This document shows, piece by piece, positions 35,904 through 44,686 of a stretch of 64,000 bases of DNA. The number at the start of each line of letters is the position of its first letter. Within the stretch, counting starts at the first letter, position 1. Location of the stretch: the NCBI GenBank assembly GCA_900110395.1, contig FODP01000003.1, forward strand, positions 124,001 to 188,000, given 5' to 3'. The notes beneath the pieces were generated by a model. It made no database searches, was not told the origin of the DNA, and worked only from the letters and a program-made list of their open reading frames with translations. The position numbers and the translations under genes are program-made. Source of the DNA: Rhodospirillales bacterium URHD0017. GTDB lineage: Bacteria; Pseudomonadota; Alphaproteobacteria; Reyranellales; Reyranellaceae.

Positions 35904-36290
35904 ATGCGCCTATCCGGATTTGGTTTCATGATGCTGGCAACTTCCTGCATCGTGAGCCTCGCCACGCGTGCGCAGGACGCGCACGACCATGCCCAGGGCC
36001 AGTATGGTCAGGGCCACAGCGAGAACCACGACTGGTACAAGGAGCTCAAGCAGCCCGACACGGGCTACTCGTGCTGCAACGGCCGCTCCAACACGTCGGA
36101 GGGCGACTGTCGGCCGACCCGCGCCTATCTCAACGACGACGGCATGTGGTACGCGCTGCTCGAAGGCCGCTGGGTGCCGGTGCCGCCGCGCGTCGTGCTG
36201 AAGCAGCTCGCGCCCGACGGCCGCAGCCACATCTGCGCCAGCAGGAGCGGGATGATCTACTGCTTCCTCGGGGGATCGCCCAAGAGCTAG
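35904..36290 (+). CDS. Small secreted Cys-rich protein, second tandem copy
   Basis: A 128-residue exported protein, paralogue of the gene just upstream. The signal peptide runs from MRLSGFGFMMLATSCIVSLA to about TRAQ; a His/Gly-rich linker (DAHDHAQGQYGQGH) then leads to the same five-Cys domain. The cysteines and the GRWVPVPPRVVL and SGMIYCFLGGSPK segments are fully kept, while differences are scattered and conservative. The ATG has GGAGG seven bases upstream; a TTG further up gives a longer frame with no ribosome site. The linker and signal peptide differ more than the domain, which points to selection on the domain. Confidence 0.75.
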   Translation: MRLSGFGFMMLATSCIVSLATRAQDAHDHAQGQYGQGHSENHDWYKELKQPDTGYSCCNGRSNTSEGDCRPTRAYLNDDGMWYALLEGRWVPVPPRVVLKQLAPDGRSHICASRSGMIYCFLGGSPKS

Positions 36291-36333
36291 CCGACCATGT
36301 CGGCTAGCGACGCACGCTTCCCATTGCGCCCCA

Positions 36334-37302
36334 TCACGTCGGCGGCGGGATCTTCGAATCCTTGATCACCTTGCGCCACTTGGCGATCTCGTTGGCCAGC
36401 ACCGCGACGTAGGTCTGCGGCGCGCCGCCGACGGGAACGAATCCGAGCTCGAGAAGCTTGCGGCGTATCGCGGGATCGGCGAGAGCCTCGTTGAACGCCG
36501 TATTGATCCTGATCACCACCGAGGCCGGCGTGCCGCCGGGCACCGAGATGCCGAACGGCACGCTGCCTTCCGTGCCGGACAGGCCCGCCTCGGCGACGGT
36601 CGGCACGTCGGGCAGCAGCTCCGAGCGCTGCGCCATCGCCACTGCGAGACCGCGGATCTGGCCGGCGCGCACCGCCGTCGCCGTCGGCACCAGCACGTCG
36701 GCAAACAACGGCACGTGGCCCGCGATGACGTCGCGCAACGCCTCGGCGCTGCCCTTGTAGCCGACATGCTCCATCGGCAGCCCCGTCTTGGCCTTCAGGT
36801 ACTCGCCCCACAGATGCGTCAGCGAGCCGACGCCGGCCGAGGCATAGCTGACGGTGCGGCCGGGCTCGGCCTTCGACCAGGCGATGAGCTCGGCGACGGT
36901 CTTGAACGGCGCCTTGTTGGAAGCGGCCAGAAGGATCGGCAGGTCGACGAAGCCGACGACCGGTATGAGATCCTTGTCGATGTCGTAGGGCACGGCCATG
37001 CCGAACGCGGCGATGGCGATCATGGCAGCAGGCGTCAGCAGGATGGTGTGGCCGTCGGGCTTCGACTTGGCGACGATCTCGGTGCCGATGATGGTGCCGC
37101 CGCCCGGCTTGTTCTCGACGATCACCGGCTGGCCGAACACAGCGGCCAGCTTTTCGGAGACGATGCGGGCGGAGGTATCGGTCGATCCACCCGGCGCATA
37201 GGGCACTATGAAACGGATCGGCCGCTCGGGAAACGCCTGCGCGCGACCGGGTTGCGGAACGGCGGCTACAGCCGCGGCAGCCAGGAGATGCCGGCGCTTC
37301 AT
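36334..37302 (-). CDS. Tripartite tricarboxylate transporter binding protein (TctC/Bug)
   Basis: A 322-residue exported protein. The signal peptide MKRRHLLAAAAVAAVPQPGR is followed by FPERPIRFIVPYAPGGSTD, the typical TctC start, then NKPGGGTIIGTEIVAKSKPDGHT, YASAGVGSLTHL and the VPTVAEAG motif. These proteins bind citrate, other carboxylates or aromatic acids for TctAB permeases, but most such genes in these bacteria stand alone, as here. GGGAGGAAAC precedes the ATG at 37302. It diverges from the TPR-amidase genes across a short spacer, so its ligand may be linked to the amidase substrates. Confidence 0.9.
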   Translation of the reverse strand: MKRRHLLAAAAVAAVPQPGRAQAFPERPIRFIVPYAPGGSTDTSARIVSEKLAAVFGQPVIVENKPGGGTIIGTEIVAKSKPDGHTILLTPAAMIAIAAFGMAVPYDIDKDLIPVVGFVDLPILLAASNKAPFKTVAELIAWSKAEPGRTVSYASAGVGSLTHLWGEYLKAKTGLPMEHVGYKGSAEALRDVIAGHVPLFADVLVPTATAVRAGQIRGLAVAMAQRSELLPDVPTVAEAGLSGTEGSVPFGISVPGGTPASVVIRINTAFNEALADPAIRRKLLELGFVPVGGAPQTYVAVLANEIAKWRKVIKDSKIPPPT

Positions 37303-37370
37303 GTTTCCTCCCGTTTTGCCCAACCTGCCACGGCATGCGAAGGTTGGACAACGGCAAACGGGGAAAAGAC

Positions 37371-38759
37371 GTGGCGCGGGACGGTCAAGGCCTGGAGGTG
37401 AGCAACGCCGGCGCGGAGGCGATCGCCTCCCTCGATTTCCTGCGCGACGAATGGCTCTCCTTCGGTAACCGGCTGGCCGAGTTCGTCGCCGCCGCCGACA
37501 AGGAAGCAAGCTGCGCGCTCCTGCCGGTGATGGCCGCCAACCTGATGCTGTCGATGAACTCCGACGAAGGCCGCGACGCCGCGCGAAAGTACCTCGCGCG
37601 CGCCAAGGCCCTTGCCGCGAACGCCAACGCCCGCGAGCAGGCCTGGCTCGCCACCACCGCGGCCTGGATCGAGGGCGACACCGACCGCTGCCTGAAAATC
37701 CACGAGGACATGGCCGCCGAATGGCCGCGCGACCTTGTGGCCGGCAAGCTCGGCCAGCTCCATGCCTTCAATTGCGGCGACGCCGAAGCCCTGCTGCGCA
37801 TCGGCGAACGCCTGTTCGCCGCCAACCAGGACAATCGCTACGCCCACGCGATGTATGCCTTTGGCCTCGAGGAGTGCAATCGCCTCGACGAAGCCGAGAA
37901 GATCGCGCGTGCGGCACTCGCCATCGACCGCCGCGATCCCTGGGCGCACCACGCCGTCGCCCATTGCCTGGAGGCGCGTGGCAGGATGCTGGAGGGCGTG
38001 GCCTTTCTCGAATCGATGTCCGACACCTGGGAGAGCTGCAACTCCTTCATGTACACCCACAACTGGTGGCATCTCGCGCTCTTCCTGATCGACCTCGACC
38101 GCACCGACGAGGCGTTGGCGCTGTTCGACAAGCGCGTGTGGGGCGTGTGGAAGGAGTTCTGCGAGGACCAGATCAACGCCGTCTCGCTGCTGGCGCGCCT
38201 CGAACTGCGCGGCGTCGATGTCGGCAGCCGCTGGACCGACGTGGCGCAGTACCTGAGGCCTCGCCTGCACGAACACTTCGTGCCTTTCCTCGACCTGCAA
38301 TATCTCTACGGCCTGGCCCGCGCCGGCGAGCCGGGGGTTACCGAGATGCTGGCGAGCCTCGAAGACAAGGCCGAGAACGCCAAGCCCTTCGAGCGCGAGG
38401 CCTGGGCCGACTGCACCGTGCCGGCCGCGCACGGCCTTGCCGCCTACGCCAAGGGCGACCACGCCGAGGCCGCGCGCCTGCTCGGCCAGGCGATGCCGCA
38501 TCTGTCGAAGATCGGCGGCAGCATCGCGCAACGCTCGCTGTTCGGCGCCATCCATCTCGACGCCTTGATGAGATCCGGCTGGAACGACGCGGCGCTGAAA
38601 ATCCTGCAGGCCGACGATCGCGAGCGGCCGGCCGTGCCGTGGACCAAGCGCTCGCTGGGCGACCTCTATCGCCGCGTCGGCCGCATGGAGCAGGCGCTGG
38701 CCGCGGAATACCAGGGCGAGCAGTTGTCACGGCAATATGCGAGAGGAAGGGCGACATGA
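37371..38759 (+). CDS. TTC38-like tetratricopeptide repeat protein
   Basis: About 462 residues of paired helices, with several TPR-like units: the YAHAMYAFGLEECNRLDEAEKIARAAL and DPWAHHAVAHCLEARGRMLEGVAFL pairs are the clearest. HNWWHLALFLIDL and the ordering match bacterial homologues of human TTC38, whose role is unknown. The start is uncertain. I prefer the GTG at 37371, which has GGGGAAAAG upstream and gives a family-like beginning (RDGQGLEVSNAGAEAI); an ATG at 37335 would add 12 residues. Its stop overlaps the start of the first amidase (ATGA), so they are translated together. Confidence 0.82.
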   Translation: MARDGQGLEVSNAGAEAIASLDFLRDEWLSFGNRLAEFVAAADKEASCALLPVMAANLMLSMNSDEGRDAARKYLARAKALAANANAREQAWLATTAAWIEGDTDRCLKIHEDMAAEWPRDLVAGKLGQLHAFNCGDAEALLRIGERLFAANQDNRYAHAMYAFGLEECNRLDEAEKIARAALAIDRRDPWAHHAVAHCLEARGRMLEGVAFLESMSDTWESCNSFMYTHNWWHLALFLIDLDRTDEALALFDKRVWGVWKEFCEDQINAVSLLARLELRGVDVGSRWTDVAQYLRPRLHEHFVPFLDLQYLYGLARAGEPGVTEMLASLEDKAENAKPFEREAWADCTVPAAHGLAAYAKGDHAEAARLLGQAMPHLSKIGGSIAQRSLFGAIHLDALMRSGWNDAALKILQADDRERPAVPWTKRSLGDLYRRVGRMEQALAAEYQGEQLSRQYARGRAT

Positions 38760-40162
38760 GCGAGCTCACCCAACTGACGGCAGCGGAGCTTTCCCGGCTC
38801 TACCGCAAGGGCAAGGCCTCGCCGGTCGAGACCATGAAGGCGGTGCTGGCGCGCACGGGTCGGATCAATTCCGAGATCAACGCCCTCTGCCATGTCGACA
38901 TCGAGCCGTCGCTCAAGGCCGCGCGCCAGTCCGAGCGGCGCTGGAAGAAGGGCAAGCCATTGTCGCCGATCGACGGCGTGCCGGTGTCGATCAAGGAACT
39001 GGTGCGGGTGAAGGGCTGGCCGGCCTCGATGGGCAGCAAGCTCACCGACAAGACGCCGGCCGATGCCGATGCACCGGCCGTGGCACGGCTGCGCGAGGCG
39101 GGCGCCATCGTGTTCGCCCAGAGCACCAGCTCGGAATACGGCCACAAGGGCGTCACCGATTCGCCTCTGCATGGCATCACGCGCAATCCCTGGAACACCG
39201 AGCGCACGCCGGGCGGCTCCTCAGGCGGCGCCGGCGCGGCAGTGGCCGCGGGCCTGGGGCCGCTCGCCATCGGCACCGACGGTGGCGGTTCGGTGCGGAT
39301 TCCTTCCAGCTTCAACGGCCTGGTCGGCATCAAGGCCACGTTCGGACGCGTGCCGGCCTGGCCGCCGTCGATGACCGGCGAGCTGTCGAACACCGGCCCG
39401 ATGTGCCGCACCGCGCTCGACTGCGCGCTGATGCTGAACGTGATCAGCCGGACCGACCCGCGCGATGCCAATGCGCTGCCGGTCGACGACACGAACTATG
39501 CCAAGGCGATCGACGGCAAGCTGAAGAAGCTCAGGGTCGGCTTTGTGCTGCGCTTCGGCGACCATCCGCTCGACATCGAGGTCGCCGCCCTGGTCACCAA
39601 GGCCGCCAAGCAGTTCGAGAAGCTCGGCTGCAAGGTCGAGGAGGTCGCCGCCCCCTTCTCCTATGGCGACGCCGGCCGCACCTTCGTGATCCACTGGCTG
39701 AGCGCCCTGCAGCGCCTGCTGCAGCTCTTCCCCGAGAGCCGCCACGGCGAGTTCGATCCCAACCTCCTGGCCTCGGCCAAGGCCGGCCTGCGCTATTCGC
39801 TGCAGGACGTGATCAACGCCCATGTCACGCGACGCGAGATTGCGATCGCCTGGAACCTGTTCTTCGACACGTACGATCTGCTGCTGTCGCCCGCCGTCGC
39901 CGTGCAGCCCTTCGACGTCGGCAGGAACCTGCCCGACGGGCCGGAGGGCAAGGCCAATGCGCTGTGGTCGCCCTACACCTCGCAGTTCAACCTCAGCCGC
40001 CATCCCGCCGCGTCGGTGCCCTGTGGCCTCAGCCGCCAGGGGCTGCCGATCGGCCTGCAGATCGCGGCGGGACACTACAAGGACGCGCTCGTGCTGCGCG
40101 CCGCCGCCCGCTATGCCGAGACCAACCCGTTGAAATTCCCCGTCCTGCCGGAGACCAAGTAA
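38756..40162 (+). CDS. Amidase, first of a tandem pair
   Basis: A 468-residue amidase signature enzyme with triad Lys80 (VSIKEL), cis-Ser155 (PGGSSGG) and nucleophile Ser179 (DGGGSVRIPSS), correctly spaced by 24 residues. It hydrolyses a carboxamide; the substrate is not shown. Position and size fit free amidases rather than GatA. It overlaps the TPR gene stop by four bases and is followed after one base by a second amidase that is plainly related (SPVEATKA, PNAxF, NPWN/NPWK and GLPIGLQI parts). No GatB or GatC genes are nearby. Confidence 0.9.
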   Translation: MSELTQLTAAELSRLYRKGKASPVETMKAVLARTGRINSEINALCHVDIEPSLKAARQSERRWKKGKPLSPIDGVPVSIKELVRVKGWPASMGSKLTDKTPADADAPAVARLREAGAIVFAQSTSSEYGHKGVTDSPLHGITRNPWNTERTPGGSSGGAGAAVAAGLGPLAIGTDGGGSVRIPSSFNGLVGIKATFGRVPAWPPSMTGELSNTGPMCRTALDCALMLNVISRTDPRDANALPVDDTNYAKAIDGKLKKLRVGFVLRFGDHPLDIEVAALVTKAAKQFEKLGCKVEEVAAPFSYGDAGRTFVIHWLSALQRLLQLFPESRHGEFDPNLLASAKAGLRYSLQDVINAHVTRREIAIAWNLFFDTYDLLLSPAVAVQPFDVGRNLPDGPEGKANALWSPYTSQFNLSRHPAASVPCGLSRQGLPIGLQIAAGHYKDALVLRAAARYAETNPLKFPVLPETK

Positions 40163-40163
40163 A

Positions 40164-41585
40164 ATGACTGCCGATCTTGCGATGATGCCGGCCTGGCAGC
40201 TGGTGAAGCTCTACAAGGCGCGCAAGGCCTCGCCGGTCGAAGCCACCAAGGCCGCCATCGCCCGCATCGAGGCGTTCAATCCGCAGCTCAACGCCTTCCA
40301 GCATCTCGATCCCGACGGCGCCTTGCGGGCAGCGCGCGCCGCGGAGAAGCGCTGGAAGAAGGGCGGCAAACGGCTTTCCGACATCGACGGCGTGCCCATC
40401 ACCATCAAGGACATGGTGCTGACCAAGGGCCTGCCGACGCGCATGGGCAGCCTCGCCACCGATGGCGAGGGGCCGTGGACCGGCGACTCGCCGGTCGGCC
40501 AGCATCTGCGCCAGGCGGGCACCGTGCTTCTCGGCAAGACGACCTCGCCGGAATACGGCTGGAAGGGCGTGACCGATTCGGCGCTGTTCGGCGCCACCCA
40601 CAATCCCTGGAAGATCGGCCGCACGCCGGGCGGCTCGTCGGGCGGCGGCGTGGCGGCCGAGGCGGTCGGCATGGGCAATCTCGCGGTCGGCACCGACGGC
40701 GCGGGCTCGGTGCGCATCCCCTGCTCCTTCACCGGCCTGTTCGGCCTGAAGCCGACGCAGGCGCGTGTGCCGCTCTATCCGCCGTCGGCGCAGGGCACGC
40801 TCTCGCACATCGGGCCGATGACGCGCACGGTGCGCGACGCGGCGCTGATGATGAACGTCATGGCGCGGCCCGACCCGCGCGATCCCTACGGCCGGCCCGA
40901 CGACGAGGAAGACTACCTGAAGGGCTTCGAGAAGGGTGTGAAGAACCTGCGCATCGCCTACTCGCCGAACCTGGGATTCGTCGAGAAGGAGAAGATCGAC
41001 CGCGACGTCGCCCAGGCCGTCGAGAACGCCGTAAAGGTGTTCCGCACGCTCGGCGCCAAGGTGGTCGAGGATTCGCCCGACCTGATGGGGCTCGATCCGC
41101 GGCGCATCCTCAACGCGCACTGGCAGTCCAACGTCGCTGTCCTGGTCAAGACGTTCGCGCCTGAGAAGCGCGCGCTGATGGATCCCGGCCTGCTGAAGGC
41201 GGCCGAGCACGGCGCCAACCTGGGCCAGGAAACGGTGGTCACCGCGATCCACCAGCGCCAGCAGGTTGCCGCGATCATGAACGCGTTCATGGCCAAGTAT
41301 GACCTGTTGCTGACGCCGACCATGCCGATGACGGCCTTCGCCGTGAACGAGAACGCGGCGTGGGGCGGCGACGGCGTCGACATCGGCTGGACGCCGTTCA
41401 CCCTCACCTTCAACCTGACGCGCCAGCCCGCCGCGACCATTCCCTGCGGCCTCGACCGCGAGGGCCTGCCGATCGGTCTCCAGATCGTGTCAGGCCACGC
41501 GCGCGACGCGCTGGTCCTTCGCGCAGCCGCCGCCTACGAGCGCGTCCGCCCGATCCCCGCGCCGCCAATGGCGCATCAGATCTAA
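40164..41585 (+). CDS. Amidase, second of a tandem pair
   Basis: A 473-residue amidase signature enzyme with Lys82 (ITIKDM), cis-Ser158 (TPGGSSGGG) and nucleophile Ser182 (DGAGSVRIPCS), all in place. It begins one base after the stop of the preceding amidase. The two share order and many motifs but differ around the substrate pocket (for example FPESRHGEF in the first versus APEKRALMD here). So they probably arose by duplication and act on different amides, or form a hetero-oligomer. Confidence 0.9.
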   Translation: MTADLAMMPAWQLVKLYKARKASPVEATKAAIARIEAFNPQLNAFQHLDPDGALRAARAAEKRWKKGGKRLSDIDGVPITIKDMVLTKGLPTRMGSLATDGEGPWTGDSPVGQHLRQAGTVLLGKTTSPEYGWKGVTDSALFGATHNPWKIGRTPGGSSGGGVAAEAVGMGNLAVGTDGAGSVRIPCSFTGLFGLKPTQARVPLYPPSAQGTLSHIGPMTRTVRDAALMMNVMARPDPRDPYGRPDDEEDYLKGFEKGVKNLRIAYSPNLGFVEKEKIDRDVAQAVENAVKVFRTLGAKVVEDSPDLMGLDPRRILNAHWQSNVAVLVKTFAPEKRALMDPGLLKAAEHGANLGQETVVTAIHQRQQVAAIMNAFMAKYDLLLTPTMPMTAFAVNENAAWGGDGVDIGWTPFTLTFNLTRQPAATIPCGLDREGLPIGLQIVSGHARDALVLRAAAAYERVRPIPAPPMAHQI

Positions 41586-41622
41586 GGAAGAGCGGGCCCT
41601 CGGCCCGCGCGCCCGTTGGCGG

Positions 41623-41958
41623 CTACAGGTGGTCCTTCTGCCCGTACAGCTTGCGGCACTCGTAGGTGAGTTGGGTCGTCCGCTGCTCGGCGCAGTCGCT
41701 CTGGCGTTCGATATAGAGAGAGACGCCGTAGAAGGCGAAGGCGCCCAGCACCCAGACCACGAGGGAGACCGTCAGCGCCGCCTCGAACGTCTCGTCGAGC
41801 TTGCGGGCGATACGGCCGCCGGGTGCCAGCGAGGCGACGACGCGCATGGCAATCAGCGTCAGCGGAAAGGTCGCCACGCCACAGGCCAGGAAGAACAACA
41901 GGAGATGCCCGATCGCCATCGCGGGCGGCAAAATGCTGGGGGCGGCCGGGATGGTCAA
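41623..41958 (-). CDS. Small membrane protein of unknown function
   Basis: A 111-residue protein with two predicted membrane helices (IGHLLLFFLACGVATFPLTLIAM and FEAALTVSLVVWVLGAFAFYGV) joined by a basic cytosolic loop (GGRIARKLDE), and a soluble C-terminus with two cysteines (SDCAEQRTTQLTYECRKLYG). I recognise no family. It lies convergent to the amidase operon and next to the first of the Tat-type Cys genes, on the opposite strand. Codon use is like its neighbours. Confidence 0.6.
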   Translation of the reverse strand: MTIPAAPSILPPAMAIGHLLLFFLACGVATFPLTLIAMRVVASLAPGGRIARKLDETFEAALTVSLVVWVLGAFAFYGVSLYIERQSDCAEQRTTQLTYECRKLYGQKDHL

Positions 41959-42011
41959 GAACCTGCGATGGCCGCCGCGGGTATATAATTGCAGCGAGCA
42001 GGGAGAGCGCG

Positions 42012-42569
42012 ATGGCGCTGGTGGCGCGCCGCACGGTCATGAAGATGTATCTCGGGGCCGGCATGGTCGCCGGCCTGGCCGGGCTCGCCTATCTCGCCGA
42101 GGAACGCGTGGCGCTGGGCCCGACCGACGGCAAGGGTTTTCGGCCCATCCGCTGGCCCTTCGCCGCCGACGCCTGGCCAGCCGGTCGCGCCTGGACCGGC
42201 CACGATCTCGACTTCTATGTCCGCCTGAAGTTCGACATCTGCAGCGACTGTGAGACGGGCGTGACGAGCGACGAGGCGGTCGACCGCGTGGTCGACATCG
42301 ACCGGCTCGATCCGCGCTTCGCGCCCGTCGGGCCGGGCAGCCGCATCCGCATCACCGACCTGTTTGGCCGCAGCCGCCTCTACCGCCACAGGATGCACAA
42401 CGGCGCGACGCGCCTCGCCGAAGGGATCGCCGTCGCCTACAAGTGCGACCTGCTGGTGGCCATCGTCGACGGCAACATGGCCGATCCCGACAAGCGCAGG
42501 ATGGCGCATCGCTTCCTGGAGTCGAACACCGTGCAGGTCTGGGTGAACAAGCAGCTCGAGGGCAGATAG
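42012..42569 (+). CDS. Tat-type exported Cys protein, copy A (unknown family)
   Basis: A 185-residue protein not recognised by name. The N-terminus has a twin-Arg signal (ARRTVMKMYLGAGMVAGLAGLAYL). The mature domain has YVRLKFDICSDCETGVTSDEAVDRVVDID, then RFAPVGPGSRIRITDLFGRSRLYR, then TRLAEGIAVAYKCDL and LESNTVQVWVNKQLEGR. Cys77-x-x-Cys80 and Cys145 are shared with the copy at 44123-44665. The CxxC pair with a third Cys might bind metal or a cluster, or be redox-active. The ATG at 42012 has GGGAG six bases upstream. It precedes an LVIVD-repeat gene by 101 bases. Confidence 0.75.
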   Translation: MALVARRTVMKMYLGAGMVAGLAGLAYLAEERVALGPTDGKGFRPIRWPFAADAWPAGRAWTGHDLDFYVRLKFDICSDCETGVTSDEAVDRVVDIDRLDPRFAPVGPGSRIRITDLFGRSRLYRHRMHNGATRLAEGIAVAYKCDLLVAIVDGNMADPDKRRMAHRFLESNTVQVWVNKQLEGR

Positions 42570-42670
42570 CGGCCGTCAAGGCGCGTTATTCGATATCTCG
42601 AAGGTCGCTGCTGGCCCATCGCCCGCCGGCTCGCTCGGGCGTATAGTCCGGGCAACCGGGAGAAAACACC

Positions 42671-44113
42671 ATGACGCGGCAGGCTCTGCTCATCGTCGGT
42701 TTTTTGGTCGCGGCGTACCCCCTTTCGCCCTCCGTTGCCCAGCAACAGAAGGTCGGCGCCCCGCCCGAATCCTCCAACATGCGCCTGGTCGGCTGGACCG
42801 ACCTGCAAGCGCGCAGCGCCTACCAGCCCACCATCCATCGCCAGGGCGACCGCTGGATCGCCTATATCGGCCATCACGGCGGCACCGACGATGTCCCGAC
42901 GCCGGTCAATCCCCTGACCGGCAAGCCCGAGCCCAACGGCACCTCGATCGTCGACGTCACCGATCCCGCCAGCCCGAAATACCTCCGCCACCTGCCCGGC
43001 CAGCCCGGCAAGTACGAGGCGGGCGGCGCACAGATGGTGCGTATCTGCGACGGCGCGTCCCTGCCCAAGGGGGACAAGGCGGCGGTCTACATGCTGCGTA
43101 CTTTTGGCGGCGAGGCGCATGAGATCTGGAACGTGGCCAATCCGGCCGAGCCCGTGCTGCTGACGCGCATCGACGGCTTGAAGGACACGCACAAGAGCTG
43201 GTGGGAATGCGACACCGGCATCGCCTTCCTGGTCGGCGGCGCGCCCGACTGGCGCACCAAGCGCATGACGCAGATCTACGATCTCTCCGACCCGAAGAAC
43301 CCGGTGAAGATCCGCGACTTCGGCCTGGTCGGCCAGGAGCCGGGCGCCACCGGCACGGTGCCGACCGACCTGCACGGGCCGATCTCGACCGGCCCGCGGG
43401 GCAACCGCGTCTATTTCGGCTACGGCACCAACAAGGGCGGCGTGCTGCAGATCGTCGACCGCGAGAAGCTTTTGAAGGGGCCGAAGGAGCCGACGCCGGC
43501 CAACCTGGCGGCGCCCGAGGTCTCGCGCCTGGTGATGACGCCTTGGACCGGCGTGCACACCGCCTTCCCCATGCTGAAGACGCCGATCGCCGAGTTCGCC
43601 CGCGACAAGGACGGCGGCACGCGCGACATCGTCATGATCGTGAACGAATCGATCCTGAACGAGTGCCTTGAAGCGCGGCAGATGGTGTGGTTCGCCGACC
43701 TCTCGATCGAGAAGGCGCCGATGGTGGTGTCGAACTGGACGGTGCCGGAGGCGAGCGGCAACTTCTGCCAACGCGGCGGACGCTTCGGCGCGCATTCCTC
43801 CAACGAGAGCATGGACCCGGTCTACTACAAGAAGATGGCCTTCATCGCCTTCTTCAATGCCGGCGTGCGCGCCCTCGACATCCGCAATCCCTTCCAGCCC
43901 AAGGAAGTCGGCTACTTCATCCCGGCGATCACGGACAAGACCGACAAGCGCTGCGTCAAGGTCGACGGCCAGGATCGCTGCAAGACGGCGATCCAGACCA
44001 ACAACGTCGAGACCGACGCGCGCGGCTACATCTACATCGTCGACCGCGCCAACACCGGCATGCACATCCTCGAGCTGGGCGGCGAGGCGCGCACGGTGGC
44101 GGGCCTCAAATAG
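42671..44113 (+). CDS. Exported LVIVD-repeat beta-propeller protein
   Basis: A 480-residue protein with signal peptide (TRQALLIVGFLVAAYPLSP, cleavage near VAQQ) and at least four LVIVD-type blades: TSIVDVTDPASPKYL, HEIWNVANPAEPVLL, TQIYDLSDPKNPVKI and RALDIRNPFQPKEV. This gives a secreted or periplasmic propeller. Such repeats bind ligands or sit on the surface; no catalytic function is known. Cysteines are scattered (RICDGAS, WWECDTG, LNECLE, FCQRGG, KRCVKV, DRCKT). It is flanked on both sides by paralogous Tat-type Cys proteins and probably works with them. Confidence 0.8.
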   Translation: MTRQALLIVGFLVAAYPLSPSVAQQQKVGAPPESSNMRLVGWTDLQARSAYQPTIHRQGDRWIAYIGHHGGTDDVPTPVNPLTGKPEPNGTSIVDVTDPASPKYLRHLPGQPGKYEAGGAQMVRICDGASLPKGDKAAVYMLRTFGGEAHEIWNVANPAEPVLLTRIDGLKDTHKSWWECDTGIAFLVGGAPDWRTKRMTQIYDLSDPKNPVKIRDFGLVGQEPGATGTVPTDLHGPISTGPRGNRVYFGYGTNKGGVLQIVDREKLLKGPKEPTPANLAAPEVSRLVMTPWTGVHTAFPMLKTPIAEFARDKDGGTRDIVMIVNESILNECLEARQMVWFADLSIEKAPMVVSNWTVPEASGNFCQRGGRFGAHSSNESMDPVYYKKMAFIAFFNAGVRALDIRNPFQPKEVGYFIPAITDKTDKRCVKVDGQDRCKTAIQTNNVETDARGYIYIVDRANTGMHILELGGEARTVAGLK

Positions 44114-44122
44114 GTGCCGGCC

Positions 44123-44665
44123 ATGAATCGCCGCACGATCGTCCAGACGTCGCTCGCGACGGGCCTGATGGCCGGCATGGTCGCGCTCGGCCTTGGCAAG
44201 GACGAACCGCAATCGTTCAGCAAGGACGTGCCCTGGCGGCTGATCGCCTGGCCGTTCCCGCGCGACGCGTGGCTGCCGGGCCAGGCCTGGCGCCGCGGTG
44301 CGCTCGACGTCTATGTACGGCCCAAGATCGGCTTCTGCGGCAATTGCGACACCGGCGTCGTCACTGACGAGGAGGTCGACCGCGTCACCGACATCGACCT
44401 GCTGGACGAACGCTTCGTGCCGGCCAAGGACGGCCTCGCCGTCCGCATCGGAAACTTGTCGGGCCGCGCGCGGCTCTATCGCTACACGCTGATGGGCGGC
44501 GGGACGCGCCTCGCCGAAGGCATTGCCGTTTCGCAGAAGTGCGATCTCATCATCGCCGTGATAGCCGGCAACCTCTTGGACGAGCGCGAACGCACCGCGG
44601 CCTATCGGCACCTCGAGTCGAGCGCGGTGCAGGACTGGATCAGCCAGCAGCTCGAGGGGCGGTAG
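44123..44665 (+). CDS. Tat-type exported Cys protein, copy B (unknown family)
   Basis: A 180-residue paralogue of the 42012-42569 product. The signal is MNRRTIVQTSLATGLMAGMV. The shared domain holds YVRPKIGFCGNCDTGVVTDEEVDRVTDID, RIGNLSGRARLYR, TRLAEGIAVSQKCDL and LESSAVQDWISQQLEGR, with Cys72-x-x-Cys75 and Cys140. The gene begins 9 bases after the LVIVD-repeat stop, with AGGTG upstream, so both are probably in one operon. The Tat signal suggests folding, possibly with a cofactor, before export. Function unknown. Confidence 0.75.
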   Translation: MNRRTIVQTSLATGLMAGMVALGLGKDEPQSFSKDVPWRLIAWPFPRDAWLPGQAWRRGALDVYVRPKIGFCGNCDTGVVTDEEVDRVTDIDLLDERFVPAKDGLAVRIGNLSGRARLYRYTLMGGGTRLAEGIAVSQKCDLIIAVIAGNLLDERERTAAYRHLESSAVQDWISQQLEGR

Positions 44666-44686
44666 CTCTTTGCTGGGTGTCGGAAC

